DNA of 64,000 bases, from contig NW_026570310.1 of NCBI RefSeq assembly GCF_019649055.1, forward strand, positions 62,001-126,000. Reading direction: 5' to 3'. The position numbers and the translations under genes were made by a program. The notes under the pieces were generated by a model that saw only the letters and a list, made by a program, of their open reading frames with translations, ran no database searches and was not told where the DNA came from. Origin of the DNA: Paramacrobiotus metropolitanus. Taxonomy: Eukaryota; Tardigrada; Eutardigrada; Parachela; Macrobiotidae. Shown here piece after piece: positions 23,260 to 36,146 of the stretch (its first letter is position 1; every line of letters starts with the position of its first letter).

Positions 23260-24210
23260 ACGAACTGAAGATCCAAATAAAACAGCGTAAATGCTAGAAC
23301 CAAGGTGGCACAAATACCAAGGCGATCCAATACCGCGTCTGCACTATAACAGAGAAAAAAGAAAAAGGATGCACGCAAAATAAGTAGGATAAAATTAAGA
23401 TAAGTATAAGTAAAAGATTATCCCAGTAAGGTTACCGGCCACGATCTGTAGCCTATGCTTACCAGGTGCGGATTTAAGGTCAACACCATATCGAACGGCA
23501 CCGGCTACGATCTGTCCACTAGACCTATACGTAAAACGTGCGGATTGACGGTCACCATAATATCGAGTGGACTGAGTGTCGGAAGCATTGTCTTTTCGTT
23601 GTTTCATAAATCAGATTTAAACGTAGTTGCACTGAAGGCATGGGCGCAGTGATCAGATCGGCTTTGTTGTTGACTGTGATAATATGGGGCATGCGAGTTA
23701 ACCAGTTTCGGATCAGAATAAAACTCGACTGTGGTGACAGCGGTGGCACCATAAGAACTCGATACCATAAGCGTTAGTGCCCAAGCTCCAGAAATTTTTG
23801 CAGGCGGCTGCGACCGATTTCCACAAGAGGGAATTGTGGATAATGTGAAATTATTAGGATAATAATGCGGGATTTCAGATATCGAGCAGCCATGTCCGTT
23901 CGAGTATTTCTAAGGGCCAAACCAGTAAATGGTATTTATTAAGCAAGATTGAATGATTGTGCAAGAATGAATTATGTTATACTGATCTAGACCGCGCGGT
24001 AGATTTACACCGATGCGCACACTGATCCTGGATTTGCGCTATAAAGCATATGATACGTCATGCACGGCGCTACCTTAGCATGGGTATATGGAACGCTTTC
24101 GCCGAAAACGATCGATCATCGACCAAACTTAAGTCACCGTTTTTATCCAGACCCGGAAACCCAACAGCTTTAGAAATGTTGGACAGCTTGGTCGCAATAA
24201 GGTTCAGTAT
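23260..24210. other. Intergenic, short opposing frames only
   Basis: Overlapping short frames on both strands (23395-23752, 24050-24210) with no recognisable product. A repeated GGCYACGATCTGTAGC/GGCTACGATCTGTCC element at about 23438 and 23503 is the only structure noticed. Confidence 0.3.
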
Positions 24211-24219
24211 ACGCGGCAG

Positions 24220-24617
24220 GGTATTTCCAGCAGGGATAAATAATATCGAGGATTTGAGATCCCGTCGGATGAACTGCCCACCGTTCAGCCCTGCCCACCT
24301 GCCCAAGATTCCAATTCGCTGCCAGAATCGGATGGCACCGCATCATCAGATGATTCCGTGACATCAGAGTCGTACAGCTCCGAGGACTCCGATTTTGAGC
24401 AGGACGACACCGGACAAAAGGGATACCACCCGTTCATTCGTCACGAAGCCAAGGAGAAGTGTCCACGGAAGAAGCGCCAGCGAGCGGACGACGAAGAATC
24501 CAGTCGGCAGCGCAACAAGCGGCGTCAGCTTGCTTAGTAGCCGTTATTTTTTGTTATGTGATGTCTACATGTTGTACAAGCATTGTGTGAGTTGATTGGA
24601 TGAGTAACATAAATAAA
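24220..24617 (+). CDS. C-terminal exon of an acidic, basic-tailed nuclear-type protein, with poly(A) signal
   Basis: A plus-strand frame lacking its own ATG reads FEIPSDELPTVQPCPPAQDS, then an acidic Ser-rich tract (TASSDDSVTSESYSSEDSDF), GYHPFIRHEAKEKC and a bipartite basic tail (PRKKRQR then RQRNKRRQLA). It stops at TAG 24536-24538, with AATAAA at 24612-24617. Upstream exons are not resolved. It is related to the minus-strand frame at 20498-21030. The basic tail suggests nuclear import; the function is unknown. Confidence 0.5.
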
Positions 24618-24689
24618 AACATGTAAATTAAATTATTAAAATTCTGTTAGCCGATCACACACTATAAAACTAACTACAATAGGTAGTTA

Positions 24690-24960
24690 TTCCTACTATA
24701 ACCGGCAGACACACCACCCGAACACCAGTAGGCCGTAGGCAGCCAGCGTTAGGCAGTAGGGCACCAGGCCGGCGCCAGACAGTAGGACAACGCTAGCCAG
24801 AGCAACCCAGTCAGTAGGCCACCGCTAGCCGGTAACAGCTAGATCAGCGCTACGGTCTCGGCTCAGTCTCAGACAGAGGGGCGGAGTCAGCCAATCAGAG
24901 AAGCAGTCAGATCAGCGCTAAAAAGTGCGCCAAAAGCAGCCACTTCAGCGGTGACACTAC
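24690..24960. repeat. Short-motif repeat cluster (CAGTAGG, CGCTAGCC, AGATCAGCGCTA)
   Basis: CAGTAGG and GCTAGCC recur about every 20-40 bases and AGATCAGCGCTA occurs twice (about 24840 and 24911). GGCGGAGTCAGCCAATCAGAG at 24889-24909 joins a GGCGGAG box to a CCAAT box and may be part of a promoter. Confidence 0.5.
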
Positions 24961-25269
24961 CACCTACGCGGCCGCAAACATATAGCATGGGATCTAGGAC
25001 ACAAACGCTAAAGCCCTAAAAAAGAGACATTACATTAACACACATTAAGTAACCGGCAGGCTACTTTGGACATCATATCTTTTAAACTGATTTAACATAG
25101 TATTTCCGTTTTGAGCCGGTCCAACAAGCACCCATCGTGGAAGTGCTTCCAAAGCCGGCACCAGTTGTGCTTCCTGTACCGGTACCGGCAATCGCCGTGG
25201 AAGGGTCATCTTCCGTTGCTCCGGCACGGCAGCCGCTTGATGAGTCGGGAGTGGCCATTAGCGTCACTA

Positions 25270-25530
25270 ATGTGCGTGCGCCGATCGACAGTGGCCCCTG
25301 TGAATCTGGTGATTTTATCCATTGAAATATTGTATATGTAGTATGCTTATAGATGCGCCCTGTTGCCCCTGCGAATTTGGTAATTTCATGCAGTCCAATA
25401 CTGTACACATAGTGTGCGTATATCTGTGTGCAGCTGCCCATGCGAATTTGCTAATTTTATGCAGTCTAATACTGTACACTTAGCGTGCAAATATATGCGT
25501 GCAGTTGCTCCTTCTAATAACACTTGATTT
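25270..25530. repeat. Tandem repeat, period about 75-85 bases, three to four diverged units
   Basis: Units share GCCCMTGYGAATYTGSTAATTTYATGCAGTC, an AATACTGTACACATAG block and a TGCGTATATNTGTG linker, starting near 25290, 25365 and 25440, with a decayed fourth copy. Just downstream CCTATTGTCTCTCCAAGC is duplicated (about 25626-25667). Confidence 0.6.
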
Positions 25531-25539
25531 TGTTTATCA

Positions 25540-28500
25540 GCACGTAGTGGAATTAGGGTGAAAAGTTTTTGTGGACGCGCCGTTATTTTGTTGTTTAGCG
25601 CGCCTATATTATCACTCCTATAATCCTATTGTCTCTCCAAGCCCACTCCTATTGTCTCTCCAAGCAATGCTTTGCTCATGTTATGATGAAAAGAAAAGAG
25701 AGCGATAGCAGGGTGAACTTCTGCGACAAAAAAAAAATGTGAAACCACAAAAATATCCGTAAAGTAACAATGTGTTGTGAGAAGCAAAAATTAGTTCTCC
25801 GGGCAGGTATGATCGTCGTCGAACCCCAGAACATTTCCATTGGCGTTGCTTTCCATAACATGCGTTGCATCGTGGTCACAAACCTGGTGGCGCATCGTTG
25901 TCTCGTAACGGTATGCGCAGAAGTCGAAGATGCCGAGGCACGAACAGTAGTATTCTTGCAATATCTCGTCCGAAAAAGCAAGTTGTCGCTTTCGCATGAG
26001 TGATCATTCGCGAAAAGCTTCAGGAGAAGCTCTTTCTCCTCAACCTTAAAATTCCAAAATAAAAATACTTTCTACAGATAAAAGATTGATAGAAGTCCGG
26101 TGAGAAGTCAATGGAAGCAATGTTTGTGCGTTTTTTTTCACACTGCCGAAACTCGGTGGAACAACGAAACAACACAACACCAACGTATCGGTATTTTCCA
26201 CTGTTCGGAAGGTTTCCCAATCGACAGGAATAAACGTCGTAGCGGTAATATCCGTCCGCTGTTGCGGAATGAAATCGCATTCCTCTGGAACTGCCGTAAG
26301 CATTCGGCATACTGTTTGCGCCCTGGCTTCCTCAGAAGTTTTATTTCCGTACAGCCAAAGCACTTTTCTTGCATCGTAAGACATAAAATATGGCATTCAT
26401 CCGGCTGGAGTGTAAAAGCCCCTTGACCTTTCAAGTCAATTCTGAGGATCAAAAATATATATCTACTGTGAAAAGCTTCGTTGCCATGCCGGGAAACGTT
26501 TGCATAACCAGATTGGTAAAAAAGGGAACACTTTCTTTGCTCTTTGTGTGGCTTGTTTGTGTTCGGTCCGGCAAAAATTTGCACGCATTCATGGACGTTC
26601 GCCGGCTGGTAAATTTCAAAGTGACTTGTCCCAACAAGACTAACCTTTGACTCTGGGTTAAATCTTCCATAACACAATTCGGCAGAAATTCGTCAACAAG
26701 AAACAAAGACTCATCAACGCCCAGGACGTTCGCTGTGACAACTCCAAATCAGCAAAATTTCAGTTAACAGCAAGCACAATTTGAATTTAACGTCTTCGTT
26801 AAGTCTCGCTGCGAGACCGCACGTGTGGTATTTCCGCGTGGCTGAACGTGCCGTAATTTTAGGCCACTGGATCTACGGATAAAAAAGTGAAAGAGTGGAG
26901 TTCCTCATTGTTGCTGGTATTCTTAACTGCGCATGAGAATGGAAAAACATTGTCCTAAAAGAATTCCCTAATTTTCCATGTAAACGGTTACTGCATTTTT
27001 GATAGTTTGTTTTCGCCGCACCTGAATGCCAAGTCACTTCCTTACGCAGCTTCTCGCCGTCGACATAATGTGTTAACATTCCTTTATTGCCGTTATATAG
27101 TTACATATCACGCTGAAAGCGTTTGATCTCCCTCATCCGTGTCTTTTGTTTCTTTGCGAGTCGCGCCATTCTATCACATAATAACATAATATAGCTGAAA
27201 TAGTATTTGCTTAATTATATACTAGTTGTACCTGTTCATGGTACTGGAAATAAAACTTAGAAGAAGCATACGGAGTCAGTTGTATAATGCAATAATGCAC
27301 TGTCTGGCAATACTGCAGTAAGGTATAGAATATGGCTAAGCATTTACAGCGATAATACGCAAAACGGGCCGAGCCATGCGCACGCGCTATACTGCTCGAG
27401 TGCTCGTACATGTGAGCGCAGGCGAAAGAGAAAGCTGTGCCATATTGCTGATAAGGGTAGAGAGGCGCGCAATGATGCGAAAGAAAAAAAACCACTTGCT
27501 CATTCGTATCAGAAGAATTACCTTGCAAGGGGCGATTTCCAGCTTGTGCGGTTAGGTCGACGCACGTTAACAGACAATTTCATCGTTAACTAAAGTCCTG
27601 AATGCACAATATAGGGCGATCAACACGCATAACGGCGCTATCGGAAGCTTGCGTGGGACTGTGAACGAACTGCACATGGCCCATGACAATGAATTTGCCA
27701 ACTTTTAGAAAGAGTGGACGGCCTACGCGCGGCTTTGCGCGTGATGGATATCCAATCTTTAAAACTAAGCTACATAACCATCTGCCATCATCAAAATGAT
27801 GTCTTTACGATTCCTCCGGTAGAATAATAGCGTCCCGTAATTACCCATTCAATCAATAACAAATTTCGCAAACTTAAAAAGCAAACTGATTAAGCAAATT
27901 CAGGCGTACAAGAAAAGCATTATTTCATGATTATCTGGAATATCCCGGCGTGAAAATGTTGTCCCACATTAATATCCTTCACCGGTTTCGGGAATTTCGA
28001 CTCAGCAATGTGGTGGTTGATCCGATCCTCCGGAGCGAGTTTACTCCAAATCGTCTGCATTTCCGTTTCCCATATCAGGTCCATTGTACCATATCAGGTC
28101 ATGTGTTCGATTACCTAATCTTGTTTTGGTTTTGGGTTCTTAATTTTTGCAGTTTTGTAAACAATTTTGTAAGAAGTAAACTAAAGCGGTCGTTTCCACA
28201 AATGAAAGAGAAAGTGTTCCAATTCTCAAAAGCCAGGTAATATCGAAAAAGGAAACCCAAACTGGAACAGCCACATATGGTGGGTGTCTTGCAAAACAGT
28301 GGGAATTGTTTTAGTTTCTGCAATCAGCATTCCCCATAGCCAAATTTCAGCCAGCACGAATTTGTTAACCATATGGCGCTCTAGAAGTAGTTATGTTAAT
28401 AATAAACGAAGCGGATGTTAAGGCCTATCACAATTTATTTGGTGCACTCATCCGTCTATGAGGCGGTGGAAGAAAATGATTTTTCCGTTTTATTGCCGGC

Positions 28501-28930
28501 CAAAATTTTAATAAATCCTCGATTACCGATTCATAGTGAATAGGCAGTCATACGTAAGGAATTACCGGTATGCCTTAAAGGCTACGCGGTGATTGGTCAC
28601 TGGCGACCTGAGAATACTGTAGCCAGGGACCGTATTTTTTCCAAACTTTGGGCGTCCCAAGTTTTAGTAGATTGTGGCAGATATCCTTTTGTCGATATTC
28701 TGATAACTCCGGCATTCCCCCGCCGGGCACCTTACAGAATGCTTACAGTGCCAACAAATGTTCACAGTGAAATTATTTAGGTCCATAATCCATTGGATGC
28801 TTACAGAATTGAGGGCGGTCCGGGACAGATTTGGAGCTGTACCAGAGAAACGCCGTGGATATCACTTTGTTTATAAAAACTTTTCAATCGCTTTCAGTGG
28901 TAAGACCCTGGCTAAACGTACAGACTGAAT
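25540..28930. other. Unassigned region with overlapping minus-strand frames at 25.8-26.7 kb
   Basis: Minus-strand frames at 26706-26020 overlap in all three phases (a 179-codon one at 26677-26138), and a frame at 25997-25791 has several Cys and His. None gives a recognisable domain, and the plus strand is equally open, so I cannot pick one. At 27570-27750 a plus-strand stretch (NAQYRAINTHNGAIGSLRG) interrupted by stops may be a dead exon. CCATATCAGGTC is duplicated at about 28069 and 28087. Confidence 0.25.
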
Positions 28931-28942
28931 GCTTTTGGATTT

Positions 28943-29526
28943 TCATGTGAGTGTTGGATCGACATTTGCAGCAAACAGAATTAATTTCCACATTCGCCTT
29001 ACGTAAATGACGGTATTTGGCCGTGTGTAGTGCTCGTTTGCAAACTGGGGAAAAAGCTTGAGGAAAAGTTTGCGCGCGCCTCGGTGTTCAATAGAAGCAT
29101 AACAGGCTTCCATTCGCGCGCGCGCCTGCTTGTCCTCCGCGGTCTCATCGCCTCCTGAATTAATTACTTCCACGGTAATGCCGAGGTGCCCAAGCAAATA
29201 ATCGATGATGTGATGCTGACAAAGAGTAAAACGAATCAACTGGGCGTAACATTTGGTGTAAGATGGGTTCCCGCAATTACCCCACCGTCTTTCGACAGAT
29301 CTAAAACAACCGCGAAGCGTATAAAAAGCATATGCCAGCAAGTACCGCCTCTTCCCATAAAGCACGGATCAACCTTCAGCCAGGGCTTCGTTTTCTCGAT
29401 GCCGAAATTCCCTTCGAATACTTCCGTCAGCGACTTCGCTTGCTTTGACGTGCCGGTGTCGATCGTATCACACAGCTGATAGAACTCGCGCTCCATGGAA
29501 GGCGGAAAGCAGAGAAAGTCCGACAT
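28943..29526 (-). CDS. Uncharacterised protein, one reading-frame break
   Basis: The first part (29526 to about 29340) starts MSDFLCFPPSMEREFYQLCD and continues with ERE, DTGTSKQAKSLTEVFEG. The second part, in another frame to 28943, reads LIRFTLCQHHIIDYLLGHLG and ends in a helical, basic C-terminus. Coding-like character passes smoothly from one frame to the other, so it is probably one gene of about 190 residues with an indel. No homologue comes to mind. Confidence 0.4.
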
Positions 29527-30074
29527 AACATTCAGACCGTCAATAAGTGGGGACCTTATGTAACCTCAAAAGTTCTGCATCTGAGCGCTAAAGTATCTGC
29601 GAATTCGGAGGGATTCGCGTTATGTGGAAACGAAAACCGGCAAGGTTGTTGTGTCTAACATAAAGACTGAGCCGTCCTACCTCAGGACTTCATATCCTTG
29701 ATCGTATCTGGCGTCTAGTTTGGGATAACCATCTTGAGTCGGCACGATCTTTAACTCTTCGGCTCACTTATCTAAAATCTAACTGATATAGTTATCTACA
29801 ATCTAATTTCAAAATTGGTATAGTAATACGAACGCCCGGATGGCGTAATGGTTTGAACAGTGGACAATACAGCAGAGCTTTGCGTGTAGTGGTTATTTCC
29901 AACTGGCAAATGAGGTCGGATCCGTGTTGGATAACTCGCTTATGGGCAAATTTTTTGCCATACTTTTAGAAAATTCTGAGTAGTTTATGGGCTAAACCCA
30001 TAAAACACTGGGCAAAGATGCCTTGCAATTTCGCAGTAAACAGGTGTACCAAAGTTTAATACCTAGAGTTTTAT

Positions 30075-30639
30075 TCACTTTTTTAGAGAATTATCAGAAT
30101 TCGTGATAATTAATAATGACACAAAGAGCAGTATCTGTTTAAAATTATGAGCGTCCGTATAGAACCAGTCAGTATGAATTTCGTAGTTGGCGCAGTGAGA
30201 GCGACCTTCATGATATTTTCTCTGTATACCCCGTATGTACAAGATGGCATCCACACAAAGGAAAACAGAATGATCTTGACCACCAACGACTAAAATGCCG
30301 ATGGAAAACCGTCCCGGTTTATTTATCCTCTTAATCACCTGGCTGATGTAATAATCAAGGATTTCGCAATTTGGTGAGCGATGAAAAGAAATGTTTTACG
30401 CACGGATATTCCATTCCATCAACGCAAACGCGGTGTTTTTTAATTATGTATAGCAGCGAGCTAGAAGTCCGAAGTAAGCCCATGAAATGGGCCTCACTGA
30501 TGTCAACAAAATCACAGATAGCTTGCGGACCACCCAATGCTTGCAGGGCGCCGCAAACCCGGCTCGATATTCGCGTAAAACAACAAATAGATTTGAATTC
30601 TGCAATTGCTTCTTCAAGGTCGCATGGATATCGTTCCAT
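30075..30639 (-). CDS. Uncharacterised frames, possibly one broken gene
   Basis: The frame 30639-30355 contains ALGGPQAICDFVDISEAHFM and VDGMEYPCVKHFF; the next, 30338-30075, reads FSIGILVVGGQDHSVFLCVD. They are adjacent, on one strand and both protein-like. A preceding frame at 30914-30666 may belong too. No family is recognised. Confidence 0.3.
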
Positions 30640-30919
30640 AAAATATAAACTGGGAGCTCAATGACCTATACTAATTTCGGCTGCGTATACAAACAATTTT
30701 CCAGTATATTAATCGTCCAAATTAGAGACTCCCATAGCCGACAAACGTGAGCTTGAATTCGAATCCCCTTTCGAGGACTTTTTACATGGTCAAGGTATCT
30801 GATTGGTGATCCTTTATTAAAAGTCGGCAAGATCTGAATTACCGCTAAGTTATGCCCAGTAAACGGACAGTCATCTACTACGTTCAAGTTGACATTTTGT
30901 AAGCTACTTAGCATGGCTG

Positions 30920-33590
30920 AGTGCTGTGGCTGGGGCGTTTTCTTGTTACTATTAAATCAATAAAATTACTATCTCACTCTCTTACGCACTTACTCACAAA
31001 TTTCGGCCATACAAATAATCTGCAAGGACAAACCAGCTGGGCACTTCCGCCCACAACTACCATTATCTGGTGTTTACGTTCGAAATGCGATTATCAAGTG
31101 ATCAAATGCGGTCGGACCCTTCATACCCCATGCTTGTGACGGATTCGCAATTTATTCGGCATGCAAATATCAGCCAGATTCCGTGATGGTGTGATCCTAG
31201 CAAACGACTCCTAGGAACTTTAAGTAAACTGCCAATGTTTGCCGAATACTTTTATGAAGAGGAGTGGCTCCACTGAACACCTGCGCTCCTCATAGGTTGT
31301 TTTGCTGTCTTTTGCTGGTGTTTCTTCCATATATTAAACCTTCAACCTGGCAGATTCTCAGTTGGTAGATGTAGTCGTCTGAGCTGTTTGCTTTTCCTTT
31401 TGCAGCGCAGTATTCTGCTGGGTGGCCTATGATGTGTTGTATGTGTGAGAGATAAAATGGTGTGGAGTGCGTTGGCGTACAGTTTTCGTTTCTGCTAGCC
31501 CAGGGGTGAGCAGCCACTCATCCCCTGTTAGACTTCGTTAGCATGAAATCACTTGTACAGTATAGGCAAACCTATCCTGTACAGGTGCCCTCACAATTTA
31601 CATACACTGGAGCACCAGTGCCATACCGATAAATCCGGAAATTTCCACACATTTAACGGCGTGGTGCTGACTCGGCAGTAATTTCGGTAACCAGTGCCAC
31701 CTTACCTAATGTGCTGGTGTAGTGCACTCGGAGAAATTTTTAATGGTGCAGTTTTGCGTACGTTGTACGAGCGCATTCACGACTCACATAATTATTATAC
31801 AGTTTCGTGCCATTTGGCATGCTCACTGTACAAAATCTCTCCCATGGCATGGAGTTAGACTGCCGGCATAGTAAATTCACTCATTACAGCGGTAATAGGT
31901 CAATGATATTACAAGGGCTCAGATAATACGGAACTCCCGAAGCCCGGTGCAAGAACTTAATAACACAGTACTTCTTAGACCCCGTACTATTGTCTCGACA
32001 AACCCCGGTGCGACCGTACTTCCGCTATTCGGTGGTGACATAGTACCGGAACTCCATAGTAACGGCTAAAGTAAGCTGGTGCTACGTTACCTTCGGTAAA
32101 TGGGCTGCAGCGGTGTAGAACCCCGTCACAAAGACTTGCGCTGTATTCCAGATATAATAGTTCTAGGACTAAATGCCTCTGGAAATGACAAATCGGTATC
32201 AAGGTATTCAAGGGTTCTACAATACTTCGGGTAACCGCTACCAGACTAGGTATTACAGAACCTTGATGTGATATACTTCAGCTATTTGTCACTACAGAAG
32301 TACAAGAAAATGAATTCGAGCAGTATAATTATAGGGCATGGTATCGCAATGCCCCGTTGCTCCGAATATCGGGTGAAAAAACTACTTACACCGTTTGCTG
32401 ACGGTCTACAATATTGCGGTAATTGACATGAACTATAGGCCGCCGAAATGCGCTAGGAGCTAACGCAAAATATTCCTTTGATGGGGATAAAATGGGGTTC
32501 TCCTTTCAGTACGCGAATTCTGAGCCGTTGTACGCCAGGGCATGAACTAGCCGCTCATCCCATTTTAGATGAAAAATTATAAGGAGTAGAACCTACCTTG
32601 CGGCATTCCCCAGCAAAATGGCAACTTATAAAAAACTTAATTGGATCACTCAATCTTAGCAGCTTCCTTCCAATTTCATCCATCACACGTGCAGAAATAT
32701 TAAAAACAGGAAAAGCGATTTACCCATCGCCACTGAAACAAAAACATACCACGGTATTTCCTGGGTAAGAGAAAATAGTGCAAAGATCACGAGTCCCAGA
32801 GTTTTCCGCCACTAATTCATATGCATATTGGTCCTGCCGAATTTCGCTTTATAGACACGGTCAACTGAACCGGTCAACGCGGATGCGAGATGCTTGCGCT
32901 CAGACAGAAAAATGGGTCTTCATGGACCAGACTGTATCCGCATTAAGTTATCGCAGTTTTCTTTTAATTCCTGCCAGCTTATACAAATGTCTCTCTCTGG
33001 TTATCCAGTTGCAGCGTCTCTTTGCATGCAACTTCTCTAAAAGGATAGGCTCGGTGATCATGAATTCTCTCTAGTTTTTTAGATGATCACGAATACTGTC
33101 ACAAGCTGTGCAACACTCTCACTCTGTCCAAGGGGAAGATTGGCTACTTCCAAGTCGGATGGAGCTGCCAGTGCCGCTCTACTAGGAGGGAAGAATGGCT
33201 ACTTCCTAGCCTAGGAAGCTTACGACCAGCAAAACTACTTGCTGCTGCTACACGAAACGAAAGACCCGCACTTTCCAGATCGAATTTAATAACAAAAGCA
33301 AAAGATCAGAAAATGCAACTAAACTCTATGACAGGGAATGCCCGGCTTTTATAGGCTGTGAATAACAGCGAGTGATTACGTACCAGCTCCGGCGGCTACG
33401 CCGGCCAGTAGGAAGACATGCAAAGGATAAATGTACTACATAATAACTCCCGTAATGAGATTGCACGACACGTCCCCTCGCTGCGGGGAGGCTGGACCCA
33501 CAGCCGTTAAACAAAAGGAGTCTGCTAGCATAGCAGTGTCATTAACAAAAGGTCAATTATACATAAGCGAATGAATAAGAACACAACAAA
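30920..33590. other. Gene-poor stretch
   Basis: It holds only short frames without domain character. Around 31900-32300 short motifs (CCGGTGC, GTACTT, GGAACTCC) recur irregularly without a clear period. Confidence 0.3.
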
Positions 33591-33597
33591 CTACTGG

Positions 33598-34202
33598 TTA
33601 CCCAGAACTGTACGATCCCGAAAAGTCCGGTGCAAACTCCGGTAGTGGTAAGGGGGAATCTTCGGCATCCATAGCTTCGTCAGCTCGTTCGTCTCCCGGT
33701 TGGAGGTCCAGGTCGGCCGCTAGCTTTTCCGCTTCCTCAGGCGTAAGTCCTTCCCACTTCGCCCAATACTTGATCTCCTTGCTGGAGTACTGCGGATCGC
33801 AGACAGGACAATCGGCGCATGCATCCATCATCCGGAAGTGATCCGGGTTGTACGCCGTCCAGGCATCCACCATCGTGCCCCAGGTGTCCCACTCATCCAC
33901 ATCGCTGTTGCCAAAGGGGATCTGCTCCAATTGCAGGCGATGAAGCATCGGCTCGACGAGTCCTGGGGCAGGCAACTTCAGCGCCAACTGTACCAGCGGA
34001 CTGTTGATGGCCTGGCGAGCGACGTGCATGGCGCGAGCACAAAAGCCGAGCCGGCTTTAATTCCGGATCCCGCCGCAACAACTGCGCGACGCAGCTCTTC
34101 GTCGGGGACGATTCCGATATCGGCCAGAAACACCTCATCAAATTCTGCGTGAATGCAGGGGATGATCTGGAATGGTCCAGTATTTCGGTAAGCCTGATTC
34201 AT
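33598..34202 (-). CDS. Uncharacterised protein of about 200 residues with a CxxC pair
   Basis: It starts MNQAYRNTGPFQIIPCIHAE at 34202 and changes frame at a run of four A (34041-34044), a likely run-length error. It then continues with MHVARQAINSPLVQLALK, a Trp-rich middle (DVDEWDTWGTMVDAWTAYNP), CADCPVC, a helical KWEGLTPEEAEKLAADL and an acidic Ser-rich C-terminus, stopping at 33598. The codon pattern and acidic tail look like a functional host protein. Family not recognised. Confidence 0.5.
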
Positions 34203-34209
34203 CTGAAAA

Positions 34210-34560
34210 CGACAGGCGACACAAGGTTACACTTGAGGATCCATCTTGATGGATACAGTGTAAACTGTGCGGGAAAACGGTGAAGTTCTCGCTTTGCACA
34301 CGTCACTTTAAAATTTTAAAGTTAGATGCGAATTCCAGAGATGAAAAATCAGACTGACAGTCTGGCCGTTGTCTTTGTTCAGGCTGTTCTCCGTTAAGCA
34401 GGCTGCTGCCTTGGCAGTCGTACAGTACCAGTGCAAGTGCTGCAGAATGCTAGTCAAGCAAGTTCACTTGTACTACCGTAAGTAGTATTACGTAACACGT
34501 ATAATCTGCATAATTGCAGCTGTATGTTGAAAGTTACGCCTGTACGTATACAGTACGACG
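34210..34560. other. No recognisable feature
   Basis: The stretch between the unknown gene and the integrase C-terminus. Neither an LTR boundary nor a polypurine tract could be assigned. Confidence 0.3.
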
Positions 34561-34580
34561 GTTTGATGAAGTCATTACTT

Positions 34581-36019
34581 TCACTGGTGCCAAACTCGCT
34601 TTATGCGAGGCTTTTGTACACTCAACGAAACGTTTTTTGTTCTGGCCTTACGGACAGGATTTCGCCGTAACTTTACCGGAGTTTTTTCCGGAATATTCTT
34701 CCAGCTGTAACTGTTGTCCGCTGTCGCATTAGGAGTCACGGAAGCAGTTACATTTGCATCGTCACCAGCGGATGCTGGACGCTGTATATACGGCTGTATC
34801 CGGTCAACATTATATTTGTCTACTAGGCTGCGCCTAGGACCGGGAAATAACCGCTTCAACTCATACACATTAGCATTTATTTTACGAGTAACGTCGTACG
34901 GATAAGCAAATTTTTCGGAAAGTTTGGTATTTTTACCAACTTACCGCGTAAGCTGCCGTACTCGTACAAGATCGCCCGGGCTATAAGTAGCCGCCTTTCG
35001 GTGGGCGTTTAGCCGGTTAGCATCTCTGTTTTGCTGCAGTTCAATGCGCGATCTTGCAATTTATATCCGGCGGATAGCCGTGTTAACAATTCTTGCACAT
35101 ATTCATAATAACTGTTGTATAACAGGCTTTCTCTCACTTTAAATAAAGTATCGACCGGAAAGTTCGGGTGTCTGCCAAAAATCAAATAAAGCGGAGAAAA
35201 TCCGTGGGTGGTTTGTGCTGCGGCGTTATGTGCAAACACAACAGAAGAGACATATAAATCCCAATCTTTCTGCGTCGGTACAGTAAACATTGCGATGCCC
35301 TCCGCAAGCGGGGCCATTTGACGCTCACATAGTGAGTTTCCTTGCGTATGGTACGAAGAAGTAGTCATAACCTGCTTAATGCCGCAGAGTTCGGTGATTC
35401 TCAGAATCAGTTCATTCCGAAAATGGGTCCCTCTGTCGTGCAACAGTTTAATGGGCCTCCCAAACGTGAAAAATACTTTCTCTACAAGAAAATCAGCTAC
35501 TAGGGCAGCGGTATCGTTCACCACAGGGGAAGCTACAACGAAGCGACTTAAATGGTCGATAAGCACTACTATGTACTTATTTCCAGGTTCGGTTACTGGG
35601 AACGGTCCTAGGATATCAGCTGCAACCGTATGAAACGGATGTGGTACCGGCATAAACAGCATTGAGCCAGCAGTTTTAGAGTGCGGAACCTTACGCGCTT
35701 GGCACTGGTCACAAAACTGGACATAGTGCTTTACGTAAGCATGCATGCCGGGCCACCAAAATCTAGTTACCACTAGATCCCACGTTTTCCGAAAACCCAT
35801 ATGGGCTGTCATCGGTAGGTCATGACAAGCTTTTAAAATATCTTCTCGCATCTGGCGAGGCACCACGAAACACAGGTGTTTTTCAGTGAGATATCTTCTG
35901 TATCGATACAGTACTCTGTTTTTCAAACAGTATTCAGCATTATACAACTTGTTATTCGGGGATGCCTCGTCTTTCATATCTCGTATAATACGAGTACTAT
36001 TCTCATCTTTCGATAACAA
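34581..36019 (-). pseudogene. Ty3/Gypsy integrase fragment
   Basis: From 36019 the frame carries the N-terminal HHCC zinc module (CHDLPMTAHMG then CDQC) and the rve catalytic domain, with Asp in TVAADILGP, Asp in LLHDRGTHF and Glu in GNSLCERQM; it stops at 35009. A further block at 34868-34581 in another frame (YELKRLFPGPRRSLVDKYN) is the C-terminal DNA-binding end. Reverse transcriptase and RNase H are absent upstream, where the sequence passes a 17-base palindrome into the coiled-coil frame. It is either a 5'-deleted Gypsy element or, less likely, a domesticated integrase. Confidence 0.75.
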
Positions 36020-36031
36020 CGTGGCGCGTCA

Positions 36032-36077
36032 GCGCCACGCCGCGATGACGCGCCACGCCATCATCGCGGCGTGGCGC
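36032..36077. repeat. Perfect 17-base inverted repeat, 12-base loop
   Basis: GCGCCACGCCGCGATGA at 36032-36048 pairs with TCATCGCGGCGTGGCGC at 36061-36077. A smaller palindrome, GTGGCGCGTCAGCGCCAC, overlaps it at 36021-36038. It lies precisely between the end of the integrase frame (36019) and the coiled-coil frame (36147). Confidence 0.85.
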
Positions 36078-36146
36078 GCGATCTTCAACTCCATTGTCTC
36101 GATTATTTCGGAAATGTCCGCCACAATGCTCGTGGAGGAGAGGGCG

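Noticed and set aside
29838-29935. tRNA-like sequence (GCCCGGATGGCGTAATGGTT followed by GGTCGGATCC)
   Set aside because: It has an A-box-like start and a poor B box, but the acceptor stem has no partner downstream and the boxes are too far apart. At most a decayed tRNA-derived SINE head, so not listed as a gene.
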